Source of the DNA: Actinoplanes lutulentus
GTDB lineage: Bacteria; Actinomycetota; Actinomycetes; Mycobacteriales; Micromonosporaceae
NCBI RefSeq assembly: GCF_003259845.1
Contig: NZ_QLMJ01000027.1
Span: 62,001 to 126,000, forward strand
DNA: 64,000 nucleotides
Direction: 5' to 3'
The stretch's first letter is position 1. Each line of letters starts with the position of its first letter. Below the pieces are notes generated by a model. It was not told the DNA's origin and searched no databases. It worked only from the letters and a program-made list of their open reading frames with translations. Below, in pieces: positions 32,732 through 43,500 of the stretch. The translations under genes were made by a program, and so were the position numbers.

Positions 32732-33598
32732 TCAGTAGACGTTGAGGGAATCGGTGCTCAGCCCGTAGGTCGTGGCGATCTTGCCAAGGGTGCCGTCGGT
32801 GTAGAGCGCCTTCAGGGCCTCGCCCAGCGGAGCGGTGAGTGCGGCGTCCTTGTTGGCGAACATGCCGAACTGGGTGCTGGGCGGGAAGAACCCGTTGATC
32901 TGGCGCAGCTTGCCCGAGCTCTTCTTCACGATGTCGACGGCGGCGACGTCGGTCTCGATCAGCGCGTCGGCCTTGCCGTTCATCACGGCCAGCACGGTGT
33001 CGGAGGTCTTCGGGTAATTCTGCACGGAGGTCTTGGCGGCGCCGGCGGCCTCGCACTCGGAGGCGATCCGCTTGGCCTCCGTGAGGTTCTCGGAGGCGTT
33101 CTGTCCGACGAGGGTGAGCCCGCACAGGTCCTTCTCGGCGGCCGGGTCGGTCTTCACCGAGGTGCCCACGATCAGCGCCGGGCCGGTCTGCATGTAGGCG
33201 ACGCCGTCCAGGACGCTGGTGCGCTCCTCGCTCATGTACAGGCCGCCGGGGATGACGTCGCACCGCTTGGACGTGAGGCCGGGCTGCAGGCCCTCGAAGG
33301 TGGTGACCTGGGTGGCGAACTCAAGGCCCCAGTACGCGGCCAGAGCCCGGGCGGCGTCGGCGTCGAAGCCGATGATGTCCCCGGACGTGCCGTTCTCGTA
33401 GTACTCCAGGGGTGCGTACTCGGGGTCGATACAGACCGTCAGGGTGCCGGCCTTGACCAGCCCTTCCGGAGCGGTGGCCTGAGCCTTGACAGCGGTGACG
33501 GCTTCCGAGGAGCCGGTGGAGTCGGAAGAACTGGAACCACAGGCCGAGAGGCCGAGCAGCGAGGCTGCTGCGGCCGCGGCGATGATCATTCGCTTCAC
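32732..33598 (-). CDS. Amino-acid ABC transporter substrate-binding lipoprotein
   Basis: 288 residues with a lipoprotein signal and lipobox LSAC (Cys at about residue 20). The mature part is a periplasmic-binding-protein type 2 (SBP_bac_3) domain, with GTLTVCIDPEYAPLEYYENG near residue 50 and DIIGFDADAARALAAYWG. The first gene of the transporter-ThDP-dehydrogenase operon, divergent from the second Lrp-type regulator. The ligand is unknown; arginine or a relative is suggested by the decarboxylase downstream. Confidence 0.95.
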   Translation of the reverse strand: MKRMIIAAAAAASLLGLSACGSSSSDSTGSSEAVTAVKAQATAPEGLVKAGTLTVCIDPEYAPLEYYENGTSGDIIGFDADAARALAAYWGLEFATQVTTFEGLQPGLTSKRCDVIPGGLYMSEERTSVLDGVAYMQTGPALIVGTSVKTDPAAEKDLCGLTLVGQNASENLTEAKRIASECEAAGAAKTSVQNYPKTSDTVLAVMNGKADALIETDVAAVDIVKKSSGKLRQINGFFPPSTQFGMFANKDAALTAPLGEALKALYTDGTLGKIATTYGLSTDSLNVY

Positions 33599-33827
33599 GG
33601 GAGATCACTTCCTAGTTGCCGAACCAGGGGGTTGGCCGGGGACGCTAGGTGCCGTTTGTTTCCACCGCATTCCAAATCATTGCGATATCAGGCCTGGGTC
33701 GCGGAATCGTTCCCGTTCTGGGCCGTCTGTAATATCGTTTCGTCGTCCAGGAGGCAGATCAACGAAGGATTTGGACCATCGGTGGGCCGAAGAATTGGTC
33801 CGCCGATTTCCCGGTACGGAGGTCTGG

Positions 33828-34814
33828 ATGAGCGGTTCCCCCCACGAGGAGATGAACGAACGTCTGGTGGCCCTGCTGCGCAGGGACGGTCGCGCCCCGA
33901 TCGTCGACCTGGCGGCCGAGCTCGGCGTGCCCCGTTCGGTGGTCCGCAGCCGGCTGCGCGAACTGCGGGAGAGCGGCGACATCGCGATCGTCGCCATCGC
34001 TCATCCGGCCGTCCTGGACCTGGACGTCGGATGCCACCTCTCCATCAAGGTCTACGGCTCCACCCGCGACGTCGTCGAGCATCTGCTGGCGGCCGAGAAC
34101 GTCACCCTCGTGTCCCTGGTGAGCGGGGAGTACGACATCGTGGTCGAGCTCCGGGCCCGCGACCAGCGCGAACTCTTCGACGCGGTGGAGGAGATCCGCC
34201 TCTCGGACGCCGTCCGTGAGGTGTGCACGCTCGTCTACGTCGACGTGCTGCGCAGCCCGTTCGCGGCGGCCGCACGTCCGGCGCAGGTACGGCTCGACGA
34301 GATCGACCTGGCCATCGTGCACCGGCTGCAGGACGACGGCCGCATGCCGTTCCGGGAACTCGCGGAATCCGTCGGGGTCTCCGAGTCCACCGCGCGTACC
34401 CGGACCCTGGCGTTGCTGGAGCGGGAGGTCATGCGGATCTCGACCATCTCCCGCCGCGGCCGGCGTACCCGGAACATGGCGATGGGTCTGGGGATGCACG
34501 TGCGGGGATACTCCGAAGACCTGGTAGCCACCATCCTCGAGATCCCCGGGGTCGAGTTCCTGGCCACCGTGATCGGGAATTACGACATGATCGGCACCAT
34601 CTCGGGGAACTCGCTGCCGGCGTTGCAGCGGATCGCCGAGCAGGTGCGCTCGTCCTCCGACGTCACGGGAATCTGCACCTGGGTGCACATGGACTTCGTC
34701 CGTGAGACGTACCGGCTCCCGCTCGGCGGTGGCACGGCCGGCGTGACGCCCGCCGCGCGCCGTGGTTCACGAGCTCCCAGCACTCCGGCGGAAGATCCGT
34801 TCGCGCTGCTGTGA
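33828..34814 (+). CDS. Lrp/AsnC-family regulator with two HTH-RAM halves
   Basis: 328 residues. The first HTH is IVDLAAELGVPRSVVRSRLREL near residue 25, followed by a RAM-like segment (HLSIKVYGSTRDVVEHLLAAE). The second HTH is FRELAESVGVSESTARTRTLALLE near residue 180, followed by a second RAM-like segment. The ATG has GGAGG five bases upstream. It is divergent from the amino-acid ABC operon across 229 bases and is its likely regulator. A dyad GGACCA (33773) / TGGTCC (33796) lies in that region. Confidence 0.9.
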   Translation: MSGSPHEEMNERLVALLRRDGRAPIVDLAAELGVPRSVVRSRLRELRESGDIAIVAIAHPAVLDLDVGCHLSIKVYGSTRDVVEHLLAAENVTLVSLVSGEYDIVVELRARDQRELFDAVEEIRLSDAVREVCTLVYVDVLRSPFAAAARPAQVRLDEIDLAIVHRLQDDGRMPFRELAESVGVSESTARTRTLALLEREVMRISTISRRGRRTRNMAMGLGMHVRGYSEDLVATILEIPGVEFLATVIGNYDMIGTISGNSLPALQRIAEQVRSSSDVTGICTWVHMDFVRETYRLPLGGGTAGVTPAARRGSRAPSTPAEDPFALL

Positions 34815-34817
34815 CAG

Positions 34818-34854
34818 CGGCGGCCACCAGCGCGGATCGCGCTGGTGGCCGCCG
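34818..34854. terminator. Bidirectional hairpin terminator between convergent genes
   Basis: Perfect 16-base arms (34818-34833 and 34839-34854) around GGATC, between the Lrp-type regulator stop (34814) and the beta-helix protein stop (34887). No long T tract on either side. Confidence 0.65.
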
Positions 34855-34886
34855 GGTTCACCTCGGTCCTACTGCCAGATCAAGGA

Positions 34887-37133
34887 TCAGGGGTACGCCA
34901 CGACGTTGCGCGGCGTGGTGTTGCCGGCCGGGTTGGGGACGGCGCCGCCGGTGTCGTTGACGACGTTGGCGATGGTGCCGACGTCACCGAGCGAGACCGT
35001 CAGAACGCTGCGGAGCCGTACGCCCGCCCGGTTCGGGACCTCGAACGCCCGGTCCACCCGGACGCTCGGGTTGACGTTGAAGTAGGCGTACGAGCCGCCG
35101 CCCCACAGTTCGTGGTCGGTGACCGCGTCGGCGACCTTGTAGGCGGCGTAGCCGTTTCCACGGGGCCCGATCCAGGCCGCCTGGTTGGGTACGTCGTACG
35201 GCTTCTCGTTCTGGAAGAAGATCGTCTTCCCCCGGTTGCCGTTCCAGATCACCTCGTACTTCTGGTAGTGCTCGACGAACAGGCCGGTGGCGAGGACGTC
35301 GTCGCCGTTCACGACGAGGCCGGTGTCGCCGGTGTTGACCGTCCAGCCGGTGGGCGCGCCGCCGTGGTCGGCACGCCAGGCCCAGATGTGGTCGATGAGC
35401 GTGTCGTCGCTGTGCACCGCGAGGGTGGTGGTGGCCTTGCCCTGGACGCTGCTGCCGATCCGGAAGAAGACGTCCTGCAGGCTGATCGGGTTCGCGGCGT
35501 GGTCGGTGTGGACACCGGCCTGTCCGACGCTCATCAGCGTCGGGCTGTTCGTCGTACCGGCGTCGAAGGTCAGACCGCTGACCTTGACCCCGTCGACGTC
35601 GGCGATGTTCAGCGCCTCGACCCCGTTGTTCGGGATCAGGGTCGGGAAGCCGATGCCGGTCACCACGGTGTTCGGGCGGGTGACCCGGATGGTCTCGTTG
35701 AGCGAGTACGTGCCCGGGGTGAAGAACAGGTTCAGGCCCTGAGCGAGCGCGGAGTTGATCCGGGCGGCGCTGTCACCGGGCTTGGCGACGTAGAACTCCC
35801 GCATCGGGATCGACGTGCCGGCGGTGTTCGGCCAGTTGGCACCCGCGGAGTTGCGGCGCAGAGCGGGCACGAAGACGCGGTACAGGCCGGCGCTGTCGAC
35901 GTACAGGAAAGGCTTCTCCCGGGTGACGGGCGTGGTGGCCAGGGTGGTGTGCGGCGGGTTCGGGAACGCGTTGGCCGGAGCGCCCTGGACGCCGGAGTAG
36001 ACCATGTTCCAGACACCGCCGTCCCAGCGGCTGATCCGGCTGTCACGGGTGTACCACTGCTGCTGGGAACCGGAGGAGACGACGCCGTCGACGACGGAGT
36101 CGGCCAGGTAACCGCCGCTGGAGTAACCCTGCCCGTTGTCCTGGTTGGACGGCGCCAGGGTCAGGTTGCCCTTGATGTGCACCCGGCGCATCGGGGCGGC
36201 CTGGGAGACGGCCCACCGGTTGGTGCCGCCCTCGGGGACGATCGACAGGTTCTCCATGCTGCGCCAGAAGTTCTGCGTCGCGTTGGACTCGTCGCCGTAG
36301 TTCCAGCCGGAGTCGACGTTGACCGCACCGTTGATCGTCACGTCGTCGGGGTTGAGACCGAGACCGGCGAGGGTGGTGTAGAAGCCGACGTTGGCCCAGA
36401 CCCGCCCGTACGTTCCGGGCTTGAAGAGGAACACGTGACGCTGCGATCCGAACTGCGCGGTCGGGCTGCGCAGCTGCGCGTTGAACGCCGCGTCCACCGC
36501 CGTCTGGATGGTCGCCGCCGAGGTGGACGGATCGAAGATCCGCACGTTCGCGCCGAGATCCGGAGTGTCCGACGTGGGCAGCGACGGGGTGCTGGGCGAC
36601 GGCGACGGGTTCACGCCGTTCGCGAAGACCTGGAACTCCCAGAGCGAGTAACCGTACGGCGTGGCCCGGGTGGTGCCGTTCATCCGCACGTACCGGCCGC
36701 TGCCGGAGACGTTCAGCGTCTGTACGCCGGACTGGCCCGCGGTGACCGGGCTGATGTTCGTCCAGGAGGTGCCGTTCGCGGAGGTCTGAATGGTGAACGC
36801 CGAGGCGAACGCGGCCTCCCAGTTCAGCACGACCTGGTTGATCGTCTGGGTGCTGCCCAGGTCGACCTGCAGCCACTGCGGGTCGGCGAACGTGCTGGAC
36901 CAGCGGGTGCCGGCGTTGCCGTCGACCGCGGCGGACGCGGGGAAGGCGGCACTCTCGACGGACGAGGCGGTGGCCGTCTTGCCCTGCGACACCGGGATGT
37001 CCGCGGCACTGGCGGTGGTGGCGACCGAGGCGACGGTGATGCCGAGGGCGGTGGCGAGGACGGCGCTGAGCACGACCTTCCCGCGGCGTCGAAGGTGGTG
37101 CGGCGGTGGAGAAGTCACTGTCGGGGGTGTCAT
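34887..37133 (-). CDS. Secreted F5/8-type C (CBM32-like) plus right-handed beta-helix protein
   Basis: 748 residues with a long signal peptide (RRRGKVVLSAVLATALGI then TVASVATTASA). Residues about 45-165 form an F5/8 type C galactose-binding-like module (ASSVESAAFPASAAVDGN, WLQVDLGSTQTINQVVLNWE, GRYVRMNGT). A Pro/Ser linker follows, and then about 550 residues with two parallel beta-helix blocks (FKPGTYGRVWANVGFYTTLAGLG; FFTPGTYSLNETIRVTRPN). The two-helix layout recalls GH55-like glucan hydrolases. It probably binds and acts on extracellular polysaccharide. The start was set at ATG 37133 (AGGA upstream) because the open frame before it lacks signal character. Confidence 0.83.
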   Translation of the reverse strand: MTPPTVTSPPPHHLRRRGKVVLSAVLATALGITVASVATTASAADIPVSQGKTATASSVESAAFPASAAVDGNAGTRWSSTFADPQWLQVDLGSTQTINQVVLNWEAAFASAFTIQTSANGTSWTNISPVTAGQSGVQTLNVSGSGRYVRMNGTTRATPYGYSLWEFQVFANGVNPSPSPSTPSLPTSDTPDLGANVRIFDPSTSAATIQTAVDAAFNAQLRSPTAQFGSQRHVFLFKPGTYGRVWANVGFYTTLAGLGLNPDDVTINGAVNVDSGWNYGDESNATQNFWRSMENLSIVPEGGTNRWAVSQAAPMRRVHIKGNLTLAPSNQDNGQGYSSGGYLADSVVDGVVSSGSQQQWYTRDSRISRWDGGVWNMVYSGVQGAPANAFPNPPHTTLATTPVTREKPFLYVDSAGLYRVFVPALRRNSAGANWPNTAGTSIPMREFYVAKPGDSAARINSALAQGLNLFFTPGTYSLNETIRVTRPNTVVTGIGFPTLIPNNGVEALNIADVDGVKVSGLTFDAGTTNSPTLMSVGQAGVHTDHAANPISLQDVFFRIGSSVQGKATTTLAVHSDDTLIDHIWAWRADHGGAPTGWTVNTGDTGLVVNGDDVLATGLFVEHYQKYEVIWNGNRGKTIFFQNEKPYDVPNQAAWIGPRGNGYAAYKVADAVTDHELWGGGSYAYFNVNPSVRVDRAFEVPNRAGVRLRSVLTVSLGDVGTIANVVNDTGGAVPNPAGNTTPRNVVAYP

Positions 37134-37570
37134 GTTCCTGCCTGTCGGACGGGGCGCCGCGCATCCATTGGGGACAGACGCGTGGCGGGGCGGGAGTGGG
37201 GTGCAGCCAGACCAGAGAGCGCTCTCCACGGAATTGTTACCGCCATGTTGCCGCTCGTCAATATGCCGTCAACAAAGGACCGGTTCCGGAACTAAATCCG
37301 CCCCTCAGCAGCCCGGGATCATGACGTCTCTATCGAGCAATCCGAATGGGAAATAAGAAAGAATGCCCTCGGAAAATTGTTATTCCGCCGGACGGAGCCC
37401 GTCTGCGACTGGAGGCGGTGCTGCCGCTGTCGGCGTGATCGATCGGGATGTCCGGAACCACCGCGGCCGCTGAATCCTTCGCCAATCCGGCAAATCGGCT
37501 ATCGGGGTAGCGCATCGATGTCCTTCCATGTTTCTGTGCGTGGGCTTGTCTTACGGGGAGGAACGCATCG
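37134..37570. other. 437-base divergent intergenic region
   Basis: No convincing gene. It separates the beta-helix gene from the RHS toxin gene and should hold both promoters. The 13-base direct repeat CGCATCGATGTCC occurs at 37511-37523 and 37564-37576, the second copy covering the RHS start codon. I see no convincing -35/-10 pair. Confidence 0.6.
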
Positions 37571-40500
37571 ATGTCCATCGCTGGAATATCCGCGCGCATC
37601 CGCTGGCTCACCGGATTCTGCGCGCTCCTGCTGATCATCACCCTGGCGCCGCCGGCCGACGTGCCGGCCTCCGCTGATCCGGGTGAGGTTCCCACTGTCT
37701 CCGCTGGTCAGGTGCCGCAGCAGCGGGGCCTGCCGGCCGGTGCGGCCTCGGACGCCGCGGTCTCCGAAACGTCGCGGCCACCGGTGGTGCCGCCCTCGGT
37801 GCAGGCCGGTGGCGAGGCCGTCGCGGCACGGTTCGCCGCCGCTGCGGCGCCGGGTGAAGCGTTCGTCGACGTGCTGCTGCGACCCGGATTCGTGGTCGGT
37901 GACACCTCGCTGGTGACCTATTTCAACCTCAAGGACCGGGGCTTCGACCGCTGGCGGATCGATCTCTACGACGCTGATTCACAGACCCGTCAGGAGTCCG
38001 TGGAGCTGGGTCTCGACCAGCTGGGCAACGACGGCTGCGGCAATCTGCGTGACTTCTGCAAATCGCTCGGCGCCGAGCAGGGCTGGCAGCTGGACGCGAC
38101 CAGGAATTACTTCGTCACGATCACCGGGCTCTACCCGGACGGCGAGGTGCCGTCCGCGCGGTCGGAGACCACCCAGCCGCGGACCACTGTCGACCCGCCG
38201 GCGATCCCGGACCGGCAGGCCGCCGGGTGTGGATGCAGCGTCGCACTGGGCATGACCGGCGCGAGCCAGGCCACCCGGGCCATCGGCGTCAACACCGGCA
38301 CTGGTGCTTTCGTGCGTACCGAAAAAGATCTTTTGACCTCGTCTTTTGGTGTTCCTTTCACCTCGACCCGGTCCTATTCGTCGCTGAACACGGGTGCCTC
38401 GGCGTTCGGGCCGGGCTGGGCCTGGATCTATGACCTGAAGGTCACCCCGGTGGATGACGGGGTGCTGGTGCGCGCCGAGGACGGCTCGGACACGATCTTC
38501 AAAATCCAGGGCGATGGGTACGCGCGACCGGCCGGCGTGCGATCGACGCTGCGCAAGGCGGGTGACGGCTGGGAGCTGGTCACCCGCAACAACATCGTGT
38601 ACGCGTTCGACGCGCAGGGCCGGCTGATCTCGATCCTGAACCCGCGCCAGGTCGGATTGCGGTTCGCGCACACCGACACCAGCGTCACGGTCACCGACGC
38701 CTCCGCGCGCAAGACCGTGGCCAAGCTCGTCGGCGGGCTGATCGATTCGATCACGCTACCGGACGGCCGGAAGACGCAGTACACCTACACGAGCGGCCTG
38801 CTGACCAAGGTCCGGGACGCGGCCGGTGAGTACTGGCAGTACACCTACGACGCGAACCGGCTGCTGACGAAGGTGACCCAGCCGGACAAGGTGGTCGCGC
38901 TCACCAACGAGTACGCGGGCGGCCGGGTGGTCCGGCAGCTCGACGCGCTCGGCGCGGCAACGACGTTCGTGTGGAACGCCGAGAAGCAGGAGGCCCGGAC
39001 CACCGACGCGGACAACGTCGTGGTGTGGGACGGATACAAGGGCAACGTGCTGCTCTACTCGCAGCGCGGCAACGGCGACACCAGCAACCACCGCTACGAC
39101 GGTTCGCTGAACCGCAGCCTGGTGGTCAACGGCAACCAGAACCAGCACGAGTCGACCTACGACCCGGCCGGCAACCTGGTCCAGCAGTTCGCGCCGCAGC
39201 GCCGGTTCTCCGAGAAGACGACATACGACGCCCGGAACAACCCGACGACCCACGTCGACGCGGACGGACGCACGTGGAAGGACGACTACAACGAGTTCGA
39301 CGAGCTCGTGAAATCCACCGACCCGCAAGGCCATGCGATCACCTACACCTACGACGCGCGCGGCCTGTCGCTGACCGTGACCGACCAGCGCGGCAAGGTG
39401 ACCCGCTCGGAGAACATCCCGGACGGTGAGGCGAACGCCGGTCTGCAGGGGGCGGTGATCTCGGCCGAGGGACGGCGTCTGGAGTACGGCTACGACAAGG
39501 TGGGCAGGCCGGTCACGGTGACCGACGCGCGTGGCACGGTGGCCGGGGCGAAACCGGCGGACTTCACCACCCGGACCACGTACGACGCGCTGGACCGGGT
39601 CGTCGCGGTGAAACAGCCGGGCAAGGACAACCCCAAGACGAGTGTGTACGACACCGTGGGCCGGTTGAAGAAGTCGGTGAGCCCGGCGGGCGTGGCCGTC
39701 TCCTACAGCTACCTCGACAACGGGCTGCTCAAGGCGGTCTTCGAGGCGCGGCGCACGTTGCTGCACACGTACACGCCGGCGGGCCGGCGGGCGACCTCGG
39801 CCGTCGACATGCGGCACGAGGCCGACCTGGTCACCAGCTTCACGTACAACGCCAAGGGCCTGGTGCAGTCGTCGACGTCGCCGCGGGGCAACGTGCCGGG
39901 GGCGACAAAGGCTGACTACACCACGACGTTCGTCTACGACAACAACGACAACATCATCCAGACCCGGCGGCCGTACCCGAACGGGCAGGTCGTCACCCGC
40001 GACTACAAGGTCGACGACCTGGACCGCAGCGTCGGTACGGTCGACGAGTTCGGCAAGTCCACGACGTTCGACCGGGCCAACAGCGGCCGGGTCAACAGCT
40101 CCACGGACAGCCTGGGGCGCAGCACGAAGCTGTCGTACGACGCCGGTGGCCGCCAGAGCGGCATCACCGACGCGGGCGGCGCGCAGACCAAGACCGAGTA
40201 CGACCCGGCCGGCAACAAGATCAAGACGATCTCGCCGACCGGCGGGGTCACCACGTACGAGTACACCGACGACGGGCTGCTGGCCGCGGTCACCGAGCCG
40301 CGCGGCAACGTCGAGGGCGCGGACAAGGAGCGGTTCACCGCGCACTACGAGTACGACCTGGCCGGTAACCAGGTCCGCTCGATCGACGCGCTCGACAACG
40401 TCACCACCGCGAAGTACGACGCGATCAACCGGCTGGCCTCGGTCACCGACGCGAACAAGCACACCACGCGGCACACGTACACCGACGACGACCAGCCGCG

Positions 40501-43500
40501 CAGCGTGACCACCCCGGACGTCGACGACCCGGAGGACGAGTCCACGTTCTACGGGTACGGCGACGACGGCTCGCTCACCTCCATCACCGACCCGAAGGGC
40601 AACCGGACCACCGTCGACTACGACGAGGCAGGTCGCCTGGCGCGTAGCACCGATGCGCTGGAACGCAGCACGTACGCGAAGTACGACGCGGACGGCAACC
40701 GGATCCAGACGATCACCATCGGCGAGGACGAGGAGATCGAGGACCTCAGCGCCAAGGAACGCGCCAAGCGCACGATCGCCGACAGCTACGACATCGTCGG
40801 CCGGCTCGACCAGCGCACGCTGGGCACCGGGGGACCGGTTTACCAGTGGCGGTACGACGGCAAGGACCGGGTCACGTCGTACGGGGATCCGACCGGTGTC
40901 CGCGAGGTGGTCTACGACGACGAGGACCAGATCCAGACGGTCACCCGCAAGCAGGCGGGCCGGACCGACGAGGTCTACCGCTACGACTACGACAACCGCG
41001 GCAACGTCACGTCACGGCAGTACCCGGACGGCACCACTGTTGCGTTCGGTTACGACGCGGCGAGCCGGATCACGTCGCTGAGCGCGGCCGGTGCGGACTG
41101 GAGCTTCGGGTACGACGTCGCCGGCCGGCGGACCAGCACCGTGCTTCCGGGTCCGACCGGGCTGTCCGAGCAGCGGGTCTACGACGACGCGGGCCGGTTG
41201 ACCGCGATCGGCACCGACCGGACCGGTTCGTCCGTGCCGGGCGTACAGGATCCGATCTCTTCCTACGCTCTGACCCTGGACGCGGTCGGCAACCCGAACC
41301 GGGTCGTCACCACCCGCGGCGGTGTGGCCGAATCGGTGGCGTACGCCTACGACGAGGCGGACCGGGTCACCTCGGCCTGCTACGCGGTCGCGTCGTGCAC
41401 CGACAAGGACGCCAAACCGGCCGGTCGCATCGACTACCGGTACGACGTGAACGGCAACCGGACCAAGCAGACCCGGACCGGAAACGCCGGCAACGACGTC
41501 ACCGAGTACGAGTACGACGACGGCGACCAGCTGGTCGAGACGGAACTCGAAGGCCCGAACCACGAGCGGGAGACCGAGTACAAGTACGACGAGCGCGGTA
41601 ACCAGATCAAGGCAGGCGGCGACCGGCTCGAGTACAACCTCGACAACACCCTGGCCAAGGCGACCCTCGCCAGCGGGCAGAGCTCCACGTTCAACTACGA
41701 CGCCGACGGCCTGCGCATCTCGGCGACGTCGACGGCGCAGAGCCAGACCTCGACGCAGTACTGGTCGTGGGATGTGGCGGGCACGCTGCCGCAGATCGGC
41801 ATCGACACCGTCGAGAACAGTGCCGGTGCGGTGGTGGAGAAGCGCGGTTTCACCTATGGGCCGGACGACGAGCCGCTTGCCCTGCTCGACCCGGCGTCGG
41901 GCGTGCACTCCTACACCCATGACTGGCTCGGTGGTGTGGCGAACCTGCTGACGCCGACCGGCGAGGTCGAGGAAGGGTACGACTACGACCCGTTCGGCAA
42001 CCCGCGCGAGGGGCCGACCCTGGCCGGGCAGCAGCTGCCGGCGCAGAGCATCGAGAACCCGATGCAGTTCACCGGGCAGTACCAGGACTCCACGTCCGGT
42101 GACGGCAACTACTACCTGAGGGCGCGCAACTACGACCCGGACACCGGCCGGTTCGCCAGCCGGGACCCGCAACCCACCGGTAAGGGCGCCACGTCGGCGT
42201 ACACGTACGCGTCCAACAACCCGCTGGCGTACACCGACCCGACCGGGGCGGTGCCGGACGCCGGGCCGACCACCACGACGACCACACCTGTGGTGCAGGG
42301 ACCGTCGCCGGAGGAGATCGCACGGGCCAACCAGCTGCAGTCCAAGAGCACGCTGGACGTGATCCTGGAGGCCGGCGGCCAGATCCTGATGGAGTTCCTC
42401 GGGATCAACGACATCCTCAACTGCCTCAAGGGCGACCTGGTCGCCTGCGTCTCGATGGTCGTCGGGGCGCTGCCCTGGGGCAAGATCTTCAAGGCCAAGA
42501 AGATCGGCGAGGCGATCTTCCGGGCCGGCAAGGCCGTGTTCACCTTCTTCGAGGAGGTGAAGTGGGCCCGAGCCATCCTGCAAGGCGCGGAAAAGGCGGC
42601 ACAGGCCGCCAAGGACGCGGCAGCAAAGGCGGCCAAGGCCGCGGCCGAGAAAGCGGCGGCAGCCAAGGAAGCGGCGGACCGAGCGGCCAAGGCCGTCGCC
42701 GCCAAGGCAGCGGAGAAGGCGAAGGCCGTCGCCGCCAAGGCCAAGGCCAAGACCAAGAGATCCGCGGCTGACGGCTCGGCCTGCCCGACGCCGCACAGCT
42801 TCGTCGCGGGCACCGCGGTTCTGCTGGCCGACGGGACGAGCAAGCCGATCGAGGACGTCGAGCCGGGCGACACGGTGCGGGCGGCCGACCCGGAGACCGG
42901 AGAATCCGGTTCCCGGCAGGTCACTCACACCATTCGTACGGATGATGACAAGCACTTCGTCGAGCTGACCGTCGACGACGGGCAGACCGTCACCACCACC
43001 GAGACTCACCCGTTCTGGTCGGTCACCCGCGAGCAGTGGGTGGAAGCCGGTGATCTGCGCGAGGGCGAGCTGCTACGGACCTCCGCAGGGACGTACGTGC
43101 AGCTGTCGGCGGTCAAGAAGTACGAGGGCGAGGCCCGCACCTACGACCTCACCGTCGACGACCTGCACACGTACTTCGTACTCGCCGGTGCCGCATCGGT
43201 CCTCGTCCACAACTGCGAGGTGGTTCTTTACCGCTCACCCGGCGAAGGACGACGGGCGAGCGAGGCCCGGGGTCTCAACGCGGGCAACCACCAGGGCAAT
43301 CACCCGACCGCCTACCTGTCCAACCTGCCCGAGGGTGCGGCACAGTACGCCGGCAACGGCCATGACCTGGGGTTCCACCGATTCGTCATGAGGGACGGAT
43401 TCCGTGAGGCGTTCGGAGACCTCGAATTCCCGCTGCCCAACTCGAATGGCATCGACAATCTGACGGAGTGGAGAATTCCGGCGGCCAGGTTCGACGAGTT

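Noticed and set aside
29543-33598. A guanidine or amino-acid riboswitch before the ABC or ThDP genes
   Set aside because: I found no recognisable conserved core in the intergenic spaces, which are short except at 33599-33827.
37571-42250. RHS repeats as a DNA repeat array or CRISPR
   Set aside because: The repetition is at protein level with diverged DNA and no constant spacer length; no CRISPR-like direct repeats were seen anywhere in the window.
42590-42770. Ala/Lys-rich stretch as a separate histone-like gene
   Set aside because: It lies in the single RHS frame between the core and the Hint domain and is best read as a linker helix.
38756-43009. Two very long minus-strand open frames (572 and 665 codons) within the RHS gene
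   Set aside because: The repetitive codon pattern of the YD repeats creates open antisense frames; no protein motif is present.
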